Source of the DNA: Palleronia sediminis
GTDB taxonomy: Bacteria > Pseudomonadota > Alphaproteobacteria > Rhodobacterales > Rhodobacteraceae
DNA: 64,000 bases
Assembly: GCF_004358695.1 (NCBI RefSeq)
Contig: NZ_SNAA01000008.1
Coordinates: forward strand, 1 to 64,000
Reading direction: 5' to 3'
A model generated the notes under the pieces. It did not search any database and was not told the origin of the DNA. It was given only the letters and a program-made list of their open reading frames with translations. Positions within the stretch are counted from its first letter, which is position 1. Every line of letters starts with the position of its first letter. The position numbers were made by a program, and so were the translations under genes. This document shows positions 1 to 7,921 of the stretch, piece by piece.

Positions 1-55
1 AGAAAGGGGAAAGCTTGGCCATCTGCTCGTCGCTCAGCCAGTAGAGGTCGTCCAT
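1..55 (-). CDS. IS5-family transposase, N-terminal 18 residues only
   Basis: Reading the minus strand from the ATG at 55-53 gives MDDLYWLSDEQMAKLSPF, which matches the familiar opening of IS5-family (IS427-like group) transposases of alphaproteobacteria, normally followed by a segment on drilling out a new host site (DDE transposase). Only 18 codons lie in the window; the rest is beyond position 1. The assignment rests on recalled family resemblance of this short opening and is therefore moderate. Confidence 0.55.
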   Translation of the reverse strand, partial: MDDLYWLSDEQMAKLSPF

Positions 56-97
56 GTCACCGCTCCGTTTTTCGGGCCGTGAATCACGCCGAACAGC
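1..97 (-). mobile_element. Edge of an IS5-family insertion sequence (partial)
   Basis: The minus strand carries the start of a transposase at position 55 followed leftward by the window edge, so only one end of the element is visible. The bases between that start and about position 97 would be the terminal non-coding end of the element; the sequence around 78-97 (reverse strand GTTCGGCGTGATTCACG) looks like the tip, but without the other end the exact border cannot be fixed. It abuts, in reading frame, the interior of a TrlF-like gene, which suggests that the element landed inside that gene. Confidence 0.6.
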
Positions 98-2826
98 AAC
101 AATCAATGCATCCTGACCCTAAAAAGGGATTCATCAATCTCCACCTGCTTGTCAGTCCCGAGGATCCAGACCATCTCGATCAGCTTCACCGCATTCTCCA
201 GCGTCTCCAGTTTCACGCCTACGGAGATACCTTCAACTGTACTCGCCCCGATCTCATCGCACTCGGCAAAGCAGCTGATCGAACGATCAAGGACGACAAG
301 GCTGCGCTCAAGCATGGTGCAACGCAGTTCAAGGTGAACTTCCCGCAACTCAGGGAGATATTGGGGGGAAGTAAATGGGCGAAGGAGAATATCCTTATTG
401 CCGTCGCCGCCGGGACTAACGACGGCACCTCAGGCCTTCAGGATGCTGCTGATGCAACCACCCGAAAGGAGATCGAGAGATTCGCCGACATCATCTTTTC
501 GAGCGCTCCCAGTCAAAGGGAGTTCTGGATCGGCCAGAAGGGTCTGTCCAAAGACGAACTGATCCAGGCATACGGGGGCTGCAAGCCCTGCCTTCATGGT
601 AGTGACGCCCACGACCAGAAGAAAGTCGGGCAACCAGCTCAGGATCGCTTCTCCTGGATCAAGGGAGGGCTGCTATTCGACGCGCTTCGGCAAGCATGCA
701 TCGACCCCGAAGGCCGAGCCTATGTCGGGACTGAACCACCGCAAACGCCGACGCCCTCGCAGGTGATTTCTCACGTCTCTATCGAGAACGCGCCATGGGC
801 CCGCACTCCGGAGATCCCGCTGAACCCGGGCCTTGTGGCCATTATCGGGGCACGGGGATCTGGAAAAACAGCGCTCGCCGATATCATCGCTGCTGGATGT
901 GACTCGATCGATGAGGCCGCCTGGAAGGCTGAAGAGAACAACAGTCCGTCCTTCCTGACGCGTGCACGAGACCTTCTCGGTGACGGGACCACGACGCTCA
1001 CATGGGGAGGGGGTGCGACGACAACTCGCCGCCTGGATGGCAGCGATGCCAACGGCCCGGCCGCGTATCATCGAGCAAGATACTTGTCCCAACAATTCGT
1101 CGAGGATTTATGTTCTGCGGCAGGGGCGTCCGACGGACTGATCGCAGAGATTGAGCGCGTGATCTTCGATGCTCACCAGGATGACGCGAGAGAGGGAGCC
1201 ATCGATTTCGCCGAACTTCGCGGCTTCAGGACCGACCGATTTCGTCAGGCAAGGAAACGTGAGGCAGAAGCGATCTCCGACATTTCCGATCGCGTTGCCG
1301 CCGAAATCGAGAAGAAGGAATCCCTTCCCTCCCTGAGAAGACAGGTCGGGGAGAAAGAGGCTCTCATCAAGGGATACAGCTCCGACCTCAGGAAGCATGT
1401 CGTGAAGGGGAGTGAAAAGCATGCCGAAAGGCATTCGGAAATCGGTCGAGCTGCGCAGGGACTGCGCAGCCAGATCCAGACCCTTGGGACCCAGAAGAGG
1501 AGCTTCATCGCCCTTCAGGATGAAGTCGCCAGCACCCGGGCGACCAAGGCTCCAGAGCTCTTGCGCCAAGCCAAGGAGCGGCATCAGCAGAGCGGAATGA
1601 AGCCAGAGGAGTGGGAGGAATTCCTTCTCATATACAAGGGTGATGTCGACAAGAGCCTGACAAGCTACATCGAGGCCGCCGACAAGAAGATCGAGGAATT
1701 GACCGGGCCACCCGTCGCCGAACCAAACCATGGCGATGCCTTCATTGCAGACGGGGCAGACCTAACTTCGCTACCTCTGAACACCCTTCAGGCAGAAGCC
1801 AAGCGCCTGGAGGCGATGCTAAGCGCGGACAAGGTTATTCGCGAACGGTATGCCGCCCTCTCCAAGAAGATCGCACAAGAGACCTCGACGCTGAACACCT
1901 TGAAGGAGCGCCTGAAGGACGCCGAGGGCGCCGCGGAGCGCCAAAAAGAACTCCAGAAAGAACGCATGGAGGCCTACGAGCGACTGTTCGAGGCAATCGT
2001 CGCGGAGCAAGATGCTCTTGCCGCTCTCTATGCCCCTTTGATGAGCCGGCTTGAAAAATCGACGGGAACGCTCAGGAAGCTCGGGTTCTCGGTCCGTCGA
2101 GTGGTCAACGTGGAGGCGTGGGGAACTGTCGCCGAAGAGGATCTTATCGATCGACGGAAGGCCGGGCCATTTTATCGTCGGGGGGCCTTGGTCGCTGAAG
2201 CCGATGCCACCCTTCGCCCAGCTTGGGAGAAAGGCTCATCCAAAGATATTTCAGCGGCGATGAGCACCTTCATATCGAAGCACATGGCGGCGATACTCAG
2301 TCATGCGCCATATTCCGAGGACAAGACAGAACAGTATCGCGCATGGATGAAACAGCTCGCGCACTGGCTCTTTGACACCTCTCACATCTCTGTTCGTTAT
2401 GAAATTCTCTACGACGGACTGGATATTCGCAAGCTCTCCCCCGGGACCCGTGGCATCGTTCTGCTGTTGCTTTACCTGGCGCTGGACGATGCGGATGACC
2501 GGCCGCTCATCATCGACCAGCCCGAGGAGAACCTGGATCCGAAATCCGTCTTCGACGAGCTTGTCTCCCTGTTCATCTCCGCCAAGACCAAACGCCAAGT
2601 GATCATGGTCACCCACAATGCGAACCTCGTCATCAATACTGATGCTGATCAGGTCATCATCGCCGATGCCGGTTCCCATTCGTCAGGTGGTCTCCCCGAG
2701 ATCACTTACAGAGGCGGAGGCCTTGAGGATTCCGAAATCAGGAGGGCCGTCTGTGACATCCTGGAAGGTGGAGAACAGGCGTTTCGAGAACGTGCGCGCC
2801 GAGTGCGCGTGAAGTTCGGGGGCTGA
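79..2826 (+). pseudogene. TrlF-family PHP/AAA ATPase, 5'-truncated by an IS
   Basis: The 915-residue reading frame resembles TrlF-like proteins: the rear part of a PHP phosphoesterase-like domain (GSDAHD at about residues 173-178), a Walker A loop (GARGSGKT, about 257-264), a long charged coiled-coil segment (about 390-660), and a distal Walker B/ABC-type ATPase end (IDQPEENLD near 813 and an H-loop VTHNAN near 845). Family members normally begin about 80-100 residues earlier with a metal-binding His motif (HxHT-like); that part is absent here, and the frame instead runs into IS sequence. The nominal GTG start at 79 lies inside the IS tip; ATG 109 is the first in-gene start. A truncated product may still be made, but the PHP site would be incomplete. 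TrlF-like ATPases often sit in defence islands, as here; their exact action is not settled. Confidence 0.7.
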
Positions 2827-2862
2827 GGTGTTGGCAGCTGCCAACATCCTTCTCGCCCCGCC

Positions 2863-4125
2863 ATGAGATACCTGAGCATCAGACGCGAAATCGAGGGGAG
2901 CCTGCCCACCGTGGCAGAGCTCCTTCGCCAGAAAGGCGAGCACGATGCCCTGCGCGCCATGAGCCAGGCCGACATTGAGATCGACGAGGTCGGCTACGAC
3001 AACTGGAACGGCGGCACCGAGCTCTGGACTGTCTTCCTTCGTGTCCCGGTCAGCGTTTTCGTGTCGATAGAGGACAGCCGGAACGAGATCGCCGGGATCA
3101 TCTCGAAGAACCTCGAACTCGTCACGGGCAAGGACAATGGATACTGGGTGAGCGCGGAAATCTCGCCGATGCGCGCCGCGCCGCCGGGGCGGCGTCTGCC
3201 CGACGGGAAGATCAGCGAACGGACACGCGCCGCCATCCTCGATGAGATGCGTGCCAGGGAGACTGCCTGGCACGGCGCCCTGGATGAGATTGCCTTCCTC
3301 AGCCGGATCTTCGATCTTACCTCTCTGCCCTCTTATGACAGCCGGTTCCAGAACGCCGAGCAGGACATCTGGCAACACTGCATCAACAATTTCGACTGGT
3401 CGCAGGACTGGGTCTACAGCGACCCGCGCTTCCGTCTCTATGCCGCTGATCAGGATACCTTACTGAAGTTCATCTGCGAGGTTCTTCATCCCATCGTCCG
3501 GAAGGACGACGCGGAGCAGGATGCGCTCGCCCGGGCGTTCAATGGTCACCTGCGGGTCGACGGATGGGAGCTCGTCGAGGACGCCATCATCGATGGCCGA
3601 CCGGCCTATGTGCCACAACGTAAGGTTCACGCCTTGGGTGGGTCCGTCCAGCGCATCAAGGCCGTGGCGGCAACCCTGAACTCGGATACGCTCTACGAGG
3701 ATCTGCGACGCCTCGAGCGCATCGGCGACAGCGAGCCTGGCGAGGCGATCGCCTTGGCAAAGGAGATCGTCGAGAGCTGTTGCAAGCTGATCCTCGACGA
3801 CAGGAAGGTCGCCTATCCCGAAAAGGCGGAGATCCCCGAGCTGCTGAAGCTCCTTCGCAAGGAGATCAAGATCATGCCGGACGGGATCGACGAGAACGCC
3901 AAGGGCGCGAACGAAATCAGGGGAATCCTGACCAGCCTGGGGAACATCGCGCACGCCCTTGCCCCCTTGCGCAACGCTTACGGCAAGGGCCATGGACGCG
4001 GGCGCGACTTCAAGGGTCTCCAGCCCCGTCATGCGCGTCTCGCGATCGGGGCCGCCAGCACCTTCGTCGATTTCGTCCTCGATCGTCACCTGTCTCAGGT
4101 TGCCGCCGAGACCGCCGAGAGATGA
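2863..4125 (+). CDS. Abortive-infection family protein with C-terminal Abi_C/HEPN-like domain
   Basis: A 420-residue soluble protein. Its last about 100 residues match the Abi_C domain found in phage abortive-infection proteins, including RNAYGKGH at about 370-377 followed by a PRHARLAIGAASTFVDFVL helix. The Arg-Asn...His spacing (R, polar residue, then His six or seven positions on) fits the HEPN ribonuclease signature, so RNA cleavage that stops infected-cell growth is a reasonable inference. The first 250 residues are not recognised; they could be a sensor. The gene starts 36 bases after the TrlF-like frame on the same strand and is followed by a toxin-antitoxin pair, consistent with a defence island. 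No strong ribosome site is visible before the ATG, so the start is provisional. Confidence 0.65.
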   Translation: MRYLSIRREIEGSLPTVAELLRQKGEHDALRAMSQADIEIDEVGYDNWNGGTELWTVFLRVPVSVFVSIEDSRNEIAGIISKNLELVTGKDNGYWVSAEISPMRAAPPGRRLPDGKISERTRAAILDEMRARETAWHGALDEIAFLSRIFDLTSLPSYDSRFQNAEQDIWQHCINNFDWSQDWVYSDPRFRLYAADQDTLLKFICEVLHPIVRKDDAEQDALARAFNGHLRVDGWELVEDAIIDGRPAYVPQRKVHALGGSVQRIKAVAATLNSDTLYEDLRRLERIGDSEPGEAIALAKEIVESCCKLILDDRKVAYPEKAEIPELLKLLRKEIKIMPDGIDENAKGANEIRGILTSLGNIAHALAPLRNAYGKGHGRGRDFKGLQPRHARLAIGAASTFVDFVLDRHLSQVAAETAER

Positions 4126-4136
4126 TTGAAATGGAC

Positions 4137-4156
4137 AAGTGTAACACTAAGTGTTA
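4137..4156. promoter_or_regulatory. Palindromic operator of the higBA-type pair
   Basis: Two overlapping inverted repeats lie directly before the toxin gene: AGTGT-A-ACACT (4138-4148) and TAACAC-TAA-GTGTTA (4142-4156). The hexamer AAGTGT also occurs twice, 12 bases apart (4137 and 4149). Such nested palindromes are typical of sites bound by the antitoxin's helix-turn-helix domain, giving autorepression of the operon. Confidence 0.55.
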
Positions 4157-4165
4157 GGGAGACGT

Positions 4166-4546
4166 GTGAGAGTATTCGTTGGAAAGGCGTTCAGAAAGTG
4201 GGCCGGGTCCGAGGCGATATCGGACGAGGACCTCTGTGCGGCAGCGAAGGAGGCGTTTGACGGCAACGTCGAGGCCGACCTTGGCGGCTACCTCTTCAAG
4301 AAGAGGATCGCGCGCACGGGCGGAGGCAAGTCGGGTGGTTTCCGGACCATCATTGGCTTCCGGAAGAAGAAATCCGACAGGATCTTCTTCCTCTATGGCT
4401 TTCCGAAGAGCAGCCGATCGAACATCACGCGCCGGGAAAAGGACGCCCTCTCGGTCAACGCCAAGGCGCTCATCGAGGCTGATGACAGCCAGATCGATGC
4501 GCTGAAGGCGAAGGGCGCCATCGCAGAGCTGGAGTGCGAGGCATGA
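4166..4546 (+). CDS. higB: HigB-type RelE-superfamily toxin
   Basis: A 126-residue basic protein of the RelE-like HigB family (the group formerly called DUF1044): the signature ADLGGYLFKKRIAR, then GGKSGGFRTIIGFR and FFLYGFPKSSRSNI, is clearly visible. Family members are ribosome-dependent or mRNA-directed toxins neutralised by a partner antitoxin. GTG at 4166 is chosen because AGGGAGA sits 4-5 bases upstream; a GTG at 4151 would overlap the operator. The reading frame ends in ATGA with the antitoxin gene, so toxin precedes antitoxin, the usual order in higBA operons. Confidence 0.85.
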   Translation: MRVFVGKAFRKWAGSEAISDEDLCAAAKEAFDGNVEADLGGYLFKKRIARTGGGKSGGFRTIIGFRKKKSDRIFFLYGFPKSSRSNITRREKDALSVNAKALIEADDSQIDALKAKGAIAELECEA

Positions 4547-4845
4547 GTGACATTCTGGATATGGCCCACGACATGGCGAAGGACCTGCACGAGGTCGGCG
4601 CCATGGACGACATCACCATGCGCGTCATGGATCGGATCTGCGTTCCGGAGAAACCCTCCTTCACGCCGGCCAGGATCAAGAAGATCAGGGCCAAGAGCCG
4701 TATGAGCCAGCCCGTTTTTGCCCAGTTTCTCAATGTCGGCGCGACCACTGTCGCTCAGTGGGAACAGGGCAAGAAATCCCCGGGCGGTTCCTCGGCGAGG
4801 CTGCTCGATGTCATCGATCGGAAAGGCATCGAGGCCATCATCTGA
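4543..4845 (+). CDS. higA: HigA-type antitoxin, XRE/Cro helix-turn-helix
   Basis: A 100-residue protein with an N-terminal toxin-binding part and a C-terminal HTH (about residues 48-95: RIKKIRAKSRMSQPVFAQFL, then TTVAQWEQGKKSP), the layout of antitoxins paired with HigB toxins. ATG 4543 overlaps the toxin stop codon (ATGA) and has GGAG at 4531-4534, so it is preferred over GTG 4534. It should bind both the toxin and the palindrome at 4137-4156, repressing its own operon. Confidence 0.85.
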   Translation: MSDILDMAHDMAKDLHEVGAMDDITMRVMDRICVPEKPSFTPARIKKIRAKSRMSQPVFAQFLNVGATTVAQWEQGKKSPGGSSARLLDVIDRKGIEAII

Positions 4846-4918
4846 GCTGGGGGCGGAAAATCGCCCGCCATCATGAGGTCCGCTGGCAGAGATCTCGAAA
4901 CCGGAGGAGGTCAGGAGC

Positions 4919-5089
4919 ATGACATCGGCAATCGACCCAACAGTTCAGACCTTCCTGGGCTTTCTCGAGCAGGAAGCCGCTTCCGACCCGCAGCGCCTGC
5001 GGCCTTTCGGCGCGCACATCGTCCAGCGCGCCGCCGACTTGGTCGAGGACGTTGAAATCGACCTTCACGCACCACTCGAAAAAGACTGA
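4919..5089 (+). CDS. Small protein matching the C-terminal half of PrlF-type antitoxins
   Basis: A 56-residue frame with a very good ribosome site (GGAGG at about 4902-4907 and AGGAG at 4912-4916) before ATG 4919. The sequence (DPTVQTFLGFLEQE, then RLRPFGAHIV, then VEIDLHAPL) resembles the C-terminal part of PrlF/SohA antitoxins, which partner YhaV toxins. The N-terminal AbrB/SpoVT DNA-binding fold expected in PrlF is absent and no YhaV gene follows. It may be a stand-alone toxin-neutralising remnant, or an eroded antitoxin that happens to retain a start. The gene is short, so function is inferred from resemblance only. Confidence 0.5.
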   Translation: MTSAIDPTVQTFLGFLEQEAASDPQRLRPFGAHIVQRAADLVEDVEIDLHAPLEKD

Positions 5090-5118
5090 ACAGGGGCGAG
5101 ATAACCGGAGATCCGATC

Positions 5119-5574
5119 ATGCCGGGCAACAGCGAAGCAGCCACGATATCGCCGATCCAGAGGTCGCACGAGGACCTGCTGGCGATGCAGCGGACCCGCG
5201 AGGCCGCACAGAGGCTTGATGATGATGCCCGCGCTGTCGTGTGCTGGCTCGACGCGGAATTCCCCGGCTTGGTCAACAGCATGGAAGTGCAGCGACACCA
5301 TGGCTGTGAGGACAACGAGATAGCCCATGTTGAGCCACGGGTGACGGATCGCCCCCGGCGGCATGAAGCCCGCGATGCCGCGGAAAAGGCGCTCACGGCA
5401 CTCGGATGGTCCATAAAGCCGGAAGGGCGCGATGTCCGCTCAACCTTCCATCGCCCGTCTCAAGCGCAATCCTCCCATGCCCGCCTGGCAGATATCGCCC
5501 GCATTCGTCGAGCGGTGAAGCAAGCGAACACCACAAGATCCAGCTATCGTCCTTCAACGGCGCGCCAAGAGTGA
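5119..5574 (+). CDS. Hypothetical protein
   Basis: A 151-residue frame rich in Arg, Ala and Glu with no recognised domain; the last 40 residues are likely disordered. A CGGAGA motif lies 8-9 bases before ATG 5119, and third-position GC is high as in the neighbouring genes, which favours real coding. It lies between the PrlF-like fragment and an exonuclease gene on the same strand. A serine/arginine-rich frame on the opposite strand was judged a shadow. Existence itself is uncertain. Confidence 0.4.
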   Translation: MPGNSEAATISPIQRSHEDLLAMQRTREAAQRLDDDARAVVCWLDAEFPGLVNSMEVQRHHGCEDNEIAHVEPRVTDRPRRHEARDAAEKALTALGWSIKPEGRDVRSTFHRPSQAQSSHARLADIARIRRAVKQANTTRSSYRPSTARQE

Positions 5575-5578
5575 GACC

Positions 5579-6118
5579 ATGGATGCGGCCGTAGAGAAAA
5601 TCGCGATCCTGGACTTCGAGGCATCGAGTCTGTCGGAAGCAAGCTGGCCCATCGAGATCGGACTCTCGTGGCTTGAGCACGGAGAAGTGCGCACCTGGTC
5701 CTCCCTTATCCATCCAGCTCACGATTGGGAAATCGACGATTGGTCGCCGCAAAGCGCAGCGGTTCACGGCATTTCCCTGTCCGAGCTAAGGGAGGCGCCC
5801 TCGACAACAGAAGTGGCTGAAACCTTCTTCAAGGTCCTCGGAGGCCGCAAACTCGTCTCTGACGCCCCTGAGTTCGAGATACGATGGCTGGACCGCCTGC
5901 TCCGAGCCGCCGGGCGTGCAGAGAACCCTTCGATCGAAGATTTCGACGGCACATCTTTTGCTGTGTTCGAGGGATACGCTCTGGATCTGGTATACGAGAC
6001 AATAGAGCGGCGCCCTGCTCCTCATCGCGCGGGTCCGGACACCGCACGGCTTGCGCGGGGATGGCTCAAGGCGAGCCAGCATCAGGCATTTCTGGAGCTC
6101 GAAGGGAGGACGGCATGA
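5579..6118 (+). CDS. DnaQ-like 3'-5' exonuclease (DEDDh)
   Basis: A 179-residue single-domain protein with the features of the DEDDh exonuclease family: the first motif DFEASS (D and E at about residues 12 and 14), a middle block LVSDAPEFEIRWL around 92-104 with the second acidic residue, and the third motif HRAGPDTARL near 148-157, giving the H and last D of the active site. Such enzymes trim single-stranded DNA or RNA using two metal ions. It is isolated from any polymerase gene and sits in a defence-rich region, so a nucleic-acid-degrading accessory role is possible. The stop overlaps the next start (ATGA at 6115). Confidence 0.8.
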   Translation: MDAAVEKIAILDFEASSLSEASWPIEIGLSWLEHGEVRTWSSLIHPAHDWEIDDWSPQSAAVHGISLSELREAPSTTEVAETFFKVLGGRKLVSDAPEFEIRWLDRLLRAAGRAENPSIEDFDGTSFAVFEGYALDLVYETIERRPAPHRAGPDTARLARGWLKASQHQAFLELEGRTA

Positions 6119-6312
6119 CCGAGATATTCACAACGGAGATCATCGTCGGAGGCGGCCTGCTCGGCGTCAGCGGCCTGGTGATGCTCGCGAGTATCATCAT
6201 GCTGCGTCGCCCGACGGAGGAGCGACCGAAGATCGATCTCGATGCATGTATCCGCGATGCGCCCTACCACCGGCTCGAAAGCGCGGGCATCAACGTCACG
6301 CTTCCGAGGTAA
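6115..6312 (+). CDS. Small single-span membrane protein
   Basis: A 65-residue protein translationally coupled to the exonuclease (ATGA overlap). Residues about 8-29 form one hydrophobic helix (IIVGGGLLGVSGLVMLASII) followed by a positively charged LRRP stop, so the C-terminal 35 residues probably face the cytoplasm. No family is recognised. Its 3' end overlaps the convergent argP-like gene by 17 bases. Coupling suggests that it works with the exonuclease, perhaps tethering it to the membrane, but this is inference. Confidence 0.5.
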   Translation: MTEIFTTEIIVGGGLLGVSGLVMLASIIMLRRPTEERPKIDLDACIRDAPYHRLESAGINVTLPR

Positions 6313-7204
6313 GATTTCGCCTCGCCACCAAAAGAATAAACCGGGACAGCTCGTGAAGCTGATCGGCAGCCAGCCGGTTGATTTGCCAGAACAGGTGCCG
6401 CTCCAGCACCTTCCCCGGGACAAGCTCGACGAGATCTCCGCGCTCGAGAGGGCGCTTCGCGAGCTGAATCGGATTAAGCGCCCACCCCATGCCGGCGAGG
6501 CTGCCTTCGAGGAAGCTCTGCGTCGAGGGAAGCCAGTGGGTGGGGAATGACATGTCGTGCCCGAATACTTCGCGCGCCCAGGCATTCTGAAGGCGATCCT
6601 TCTGGTTGAAGGTGAGAGCTGGCGCGCGCTGGAACGCCTCCTCCGTGAGGCCATCGGGGAAGTATCGGGCAACGAAGTCGGGGCTCGCCGTGGCCTGATA
6701 GCGGAGTGATCCGAGCGGCGTGACACGGCATCCCTGGACGGGGCGTTCAAGCGAGGTAACGGCCGCAAGCACCCGGCCGCGCCGCAGCCAGTCGGCCGTA
6801 TGATCCTCATCGTCTATTGCTACGTTCACGAGATAGTCGCTGGCCTTGGTGAAGGACGCGATGGCCTCGAGAAACCAGGTCCCGAGGCTGTCAGCGTTCG
6901 TGGCTATGTTGAGAGTCACCTGTTGTCCGGCACCTTCAGGTCCGGCGAGTTCAGGCAACTGCGCCATGAGGTCCTTCTCGAGCATCCCTACCCGGTCCAT
7001 GTGCCGGCATAGGGAAAGGCCCTTGTCGGTGGCGGTGCAAGGTATCCCACGCTCGATAAGCACCGCGCCGAGACGCTCCTCGAGATGCTTGACGCGCTGC
7101 GAAACGGCTGAGGGGGTCACGTTGAGAGACGCAGCGGCCCTTTCGAAGCTGCCGGTCCTGACGACCGCGGCGACGGCCCGGAGAGCTGCGTAGTCCACTG
7201 ACAT
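6296..7204 (-). CDS. argP: LysR-family regulator, ArgP/LysG type
   Basis: A 302-residue LysR protein: N-terminal winged HTH (about 1-60, with GSFERAAASLNVTPSAVSQRVKHLEE) and a periplasmic-binding-protein-like effector domain. The sequence and length match the ArgP (IciA/LysG) branch, which senses lysine or arginine and activates a LysE-type exporter gene. The divergent LysE gene only 94 bases away is exactly that arrangement, so regulation of the exporter by basic amino acids is likely. ATG is at 7204 in the reverse orientation. Confidence 0.9.
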   Translation of the reverse strand: MSVDYAALRAVAAVVRTGSFERAAASLNVTPSAVSQRVKHLEERLGAVLIERGIPCTATDKGLSLCRHMDRVGMLEKDLMAQLPELAGPEGAGQQVTLNIATNADSLGTWFLEAIASFTKASDYLVNVAIDDEDHTADWLRRGRVLAAVTSLERPVQGCRVTPLGSLRYQATASPDFVARYFPDGLTEEAFQRAPALTFNQKDRLQNAWAREVFGHDMSFPTHWLPSTQSFLEGSLAGMGWALNPIQLAKRPLERGDLVELVPGKVLERHLFWQINRLAADQLHELSRFILLVARRNLTSEA

Positions 7205-7298
7205 TTAGATTTCCTTCATTCGCATCAGCGCCTTTAATTTGTCTAATCTTAACGGACCGCATAGACCAAGGGCAGTTTTTCGGATCGGAGGCCAGCTC
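7205..7298. promoter_or_regulatory. argP-lysE divergent promoter region
   Basis: The 94-base gap between the divergent regulator and exporter genes is AT-richer than its flanks (TTTAATTTGTCTAATCTTAA at about 7230-7250) and is where an ArgP-type activator would be expected to bind. A CGGAGG ribosome site at 7286-7291 serves the exporter. No single operator half-site can be assigned by eye. Confidence 0.4.
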
Positions 7299-7910
7299 AT
7301 GGATCTCGCAGTCTTCTTTACCGGCATGATGATGAGCCTCAGCCTCATCGTGGCGATCGGCGCACAGAACGCCTTCGTGCTTCGGCAGGGGCTGCGGGGT
7401 GAACATGTCCTGGCTGTCTGTCTCGCCTGCGCGATCTCGGATGCGATCCTGATTACGGTGGGCGTGACCAGCTTCCGGACCGTCTCGGACTGGTTGCCCT
7501 GGCTCGAGCCGGTCATGCGCTACGGCGGCGCCGCCTTCCTGATCTGGTATGGCGTGAAGAGCCTCGTATCCGCGCTGCGATCGGACGAGGCGCTGGCCGC
7601 GGATTCCTCGCTGGCGAAGACCAACCTGTTCCGCACGCTGGTGGCGTGTCTCGCCCTCACCTGGCTCAATCCTCATGTCTATCTCGACACGGTGGTCCTT
7701 CTGGGAACCATCTCCACGCAGTTCACCGACAACCAGGCGTCCTTCGCCGTCGGCGCGATCCTCGGGTCGTTCGTCTTCTTCTTCGCCCTCGGATACGGAG
7801 CCATCAGGCTGCGCCCTGTGTTCGAGCGCCCGGCGGCATGGCGCATCCTCGAGACCCTCATCGCACTGGTGATGTGGATCATCGCCTTCGAGCTTCTTGC
7901 CGGAACCTGA
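7299..7910 (+). CDS. lysE: LysE/ArgO-type basic amino acid exporter
   Basis: A 203-residue membrane protein with about six hydrophobic segments and the LysE signatures IGAQNAFVLRQG near the N-terminus and LTWLNPHVYLDTVVLLG in the middle. These proteins export lysine or arginine using the proton gradient and protect against toxic build-up, for example during growth on peptides. ATG 7299 follows CGGAGG by 7 bases, so it is preferred over the upstream in-frame start at 7239. It is probably the target of the divergent ArgP-like regulator and is followed after 11 bases by a second exporter gene. Confidence 0.9.
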   Translation: MDLAVFFTGMMMSLSLIVAIGAQNAFVLRQGLRGEHVLAVCLACAISDAILITVGVTSFRTVSDWLPWLEPVMRYGGAAFLIWYGVKSLVSALRSDEALAADSSLAKTNLFRTLVACLALTWLNPHVYLDTVVLLGTISTQFTDNQASFAVGAILGSFVFFFALGYGAIRLRPVFERPAAWRILETLIALVMWIIAFELLAGT

Positions 7911-7921
7911 GAGGACCCGCG

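Noticed and set aside
4911-5414. 167-codon minus-strand open frame
   Set aside because: Ser/Arg-rich and antisense to the PrlF-like piece with its strong ribosome site; no features.
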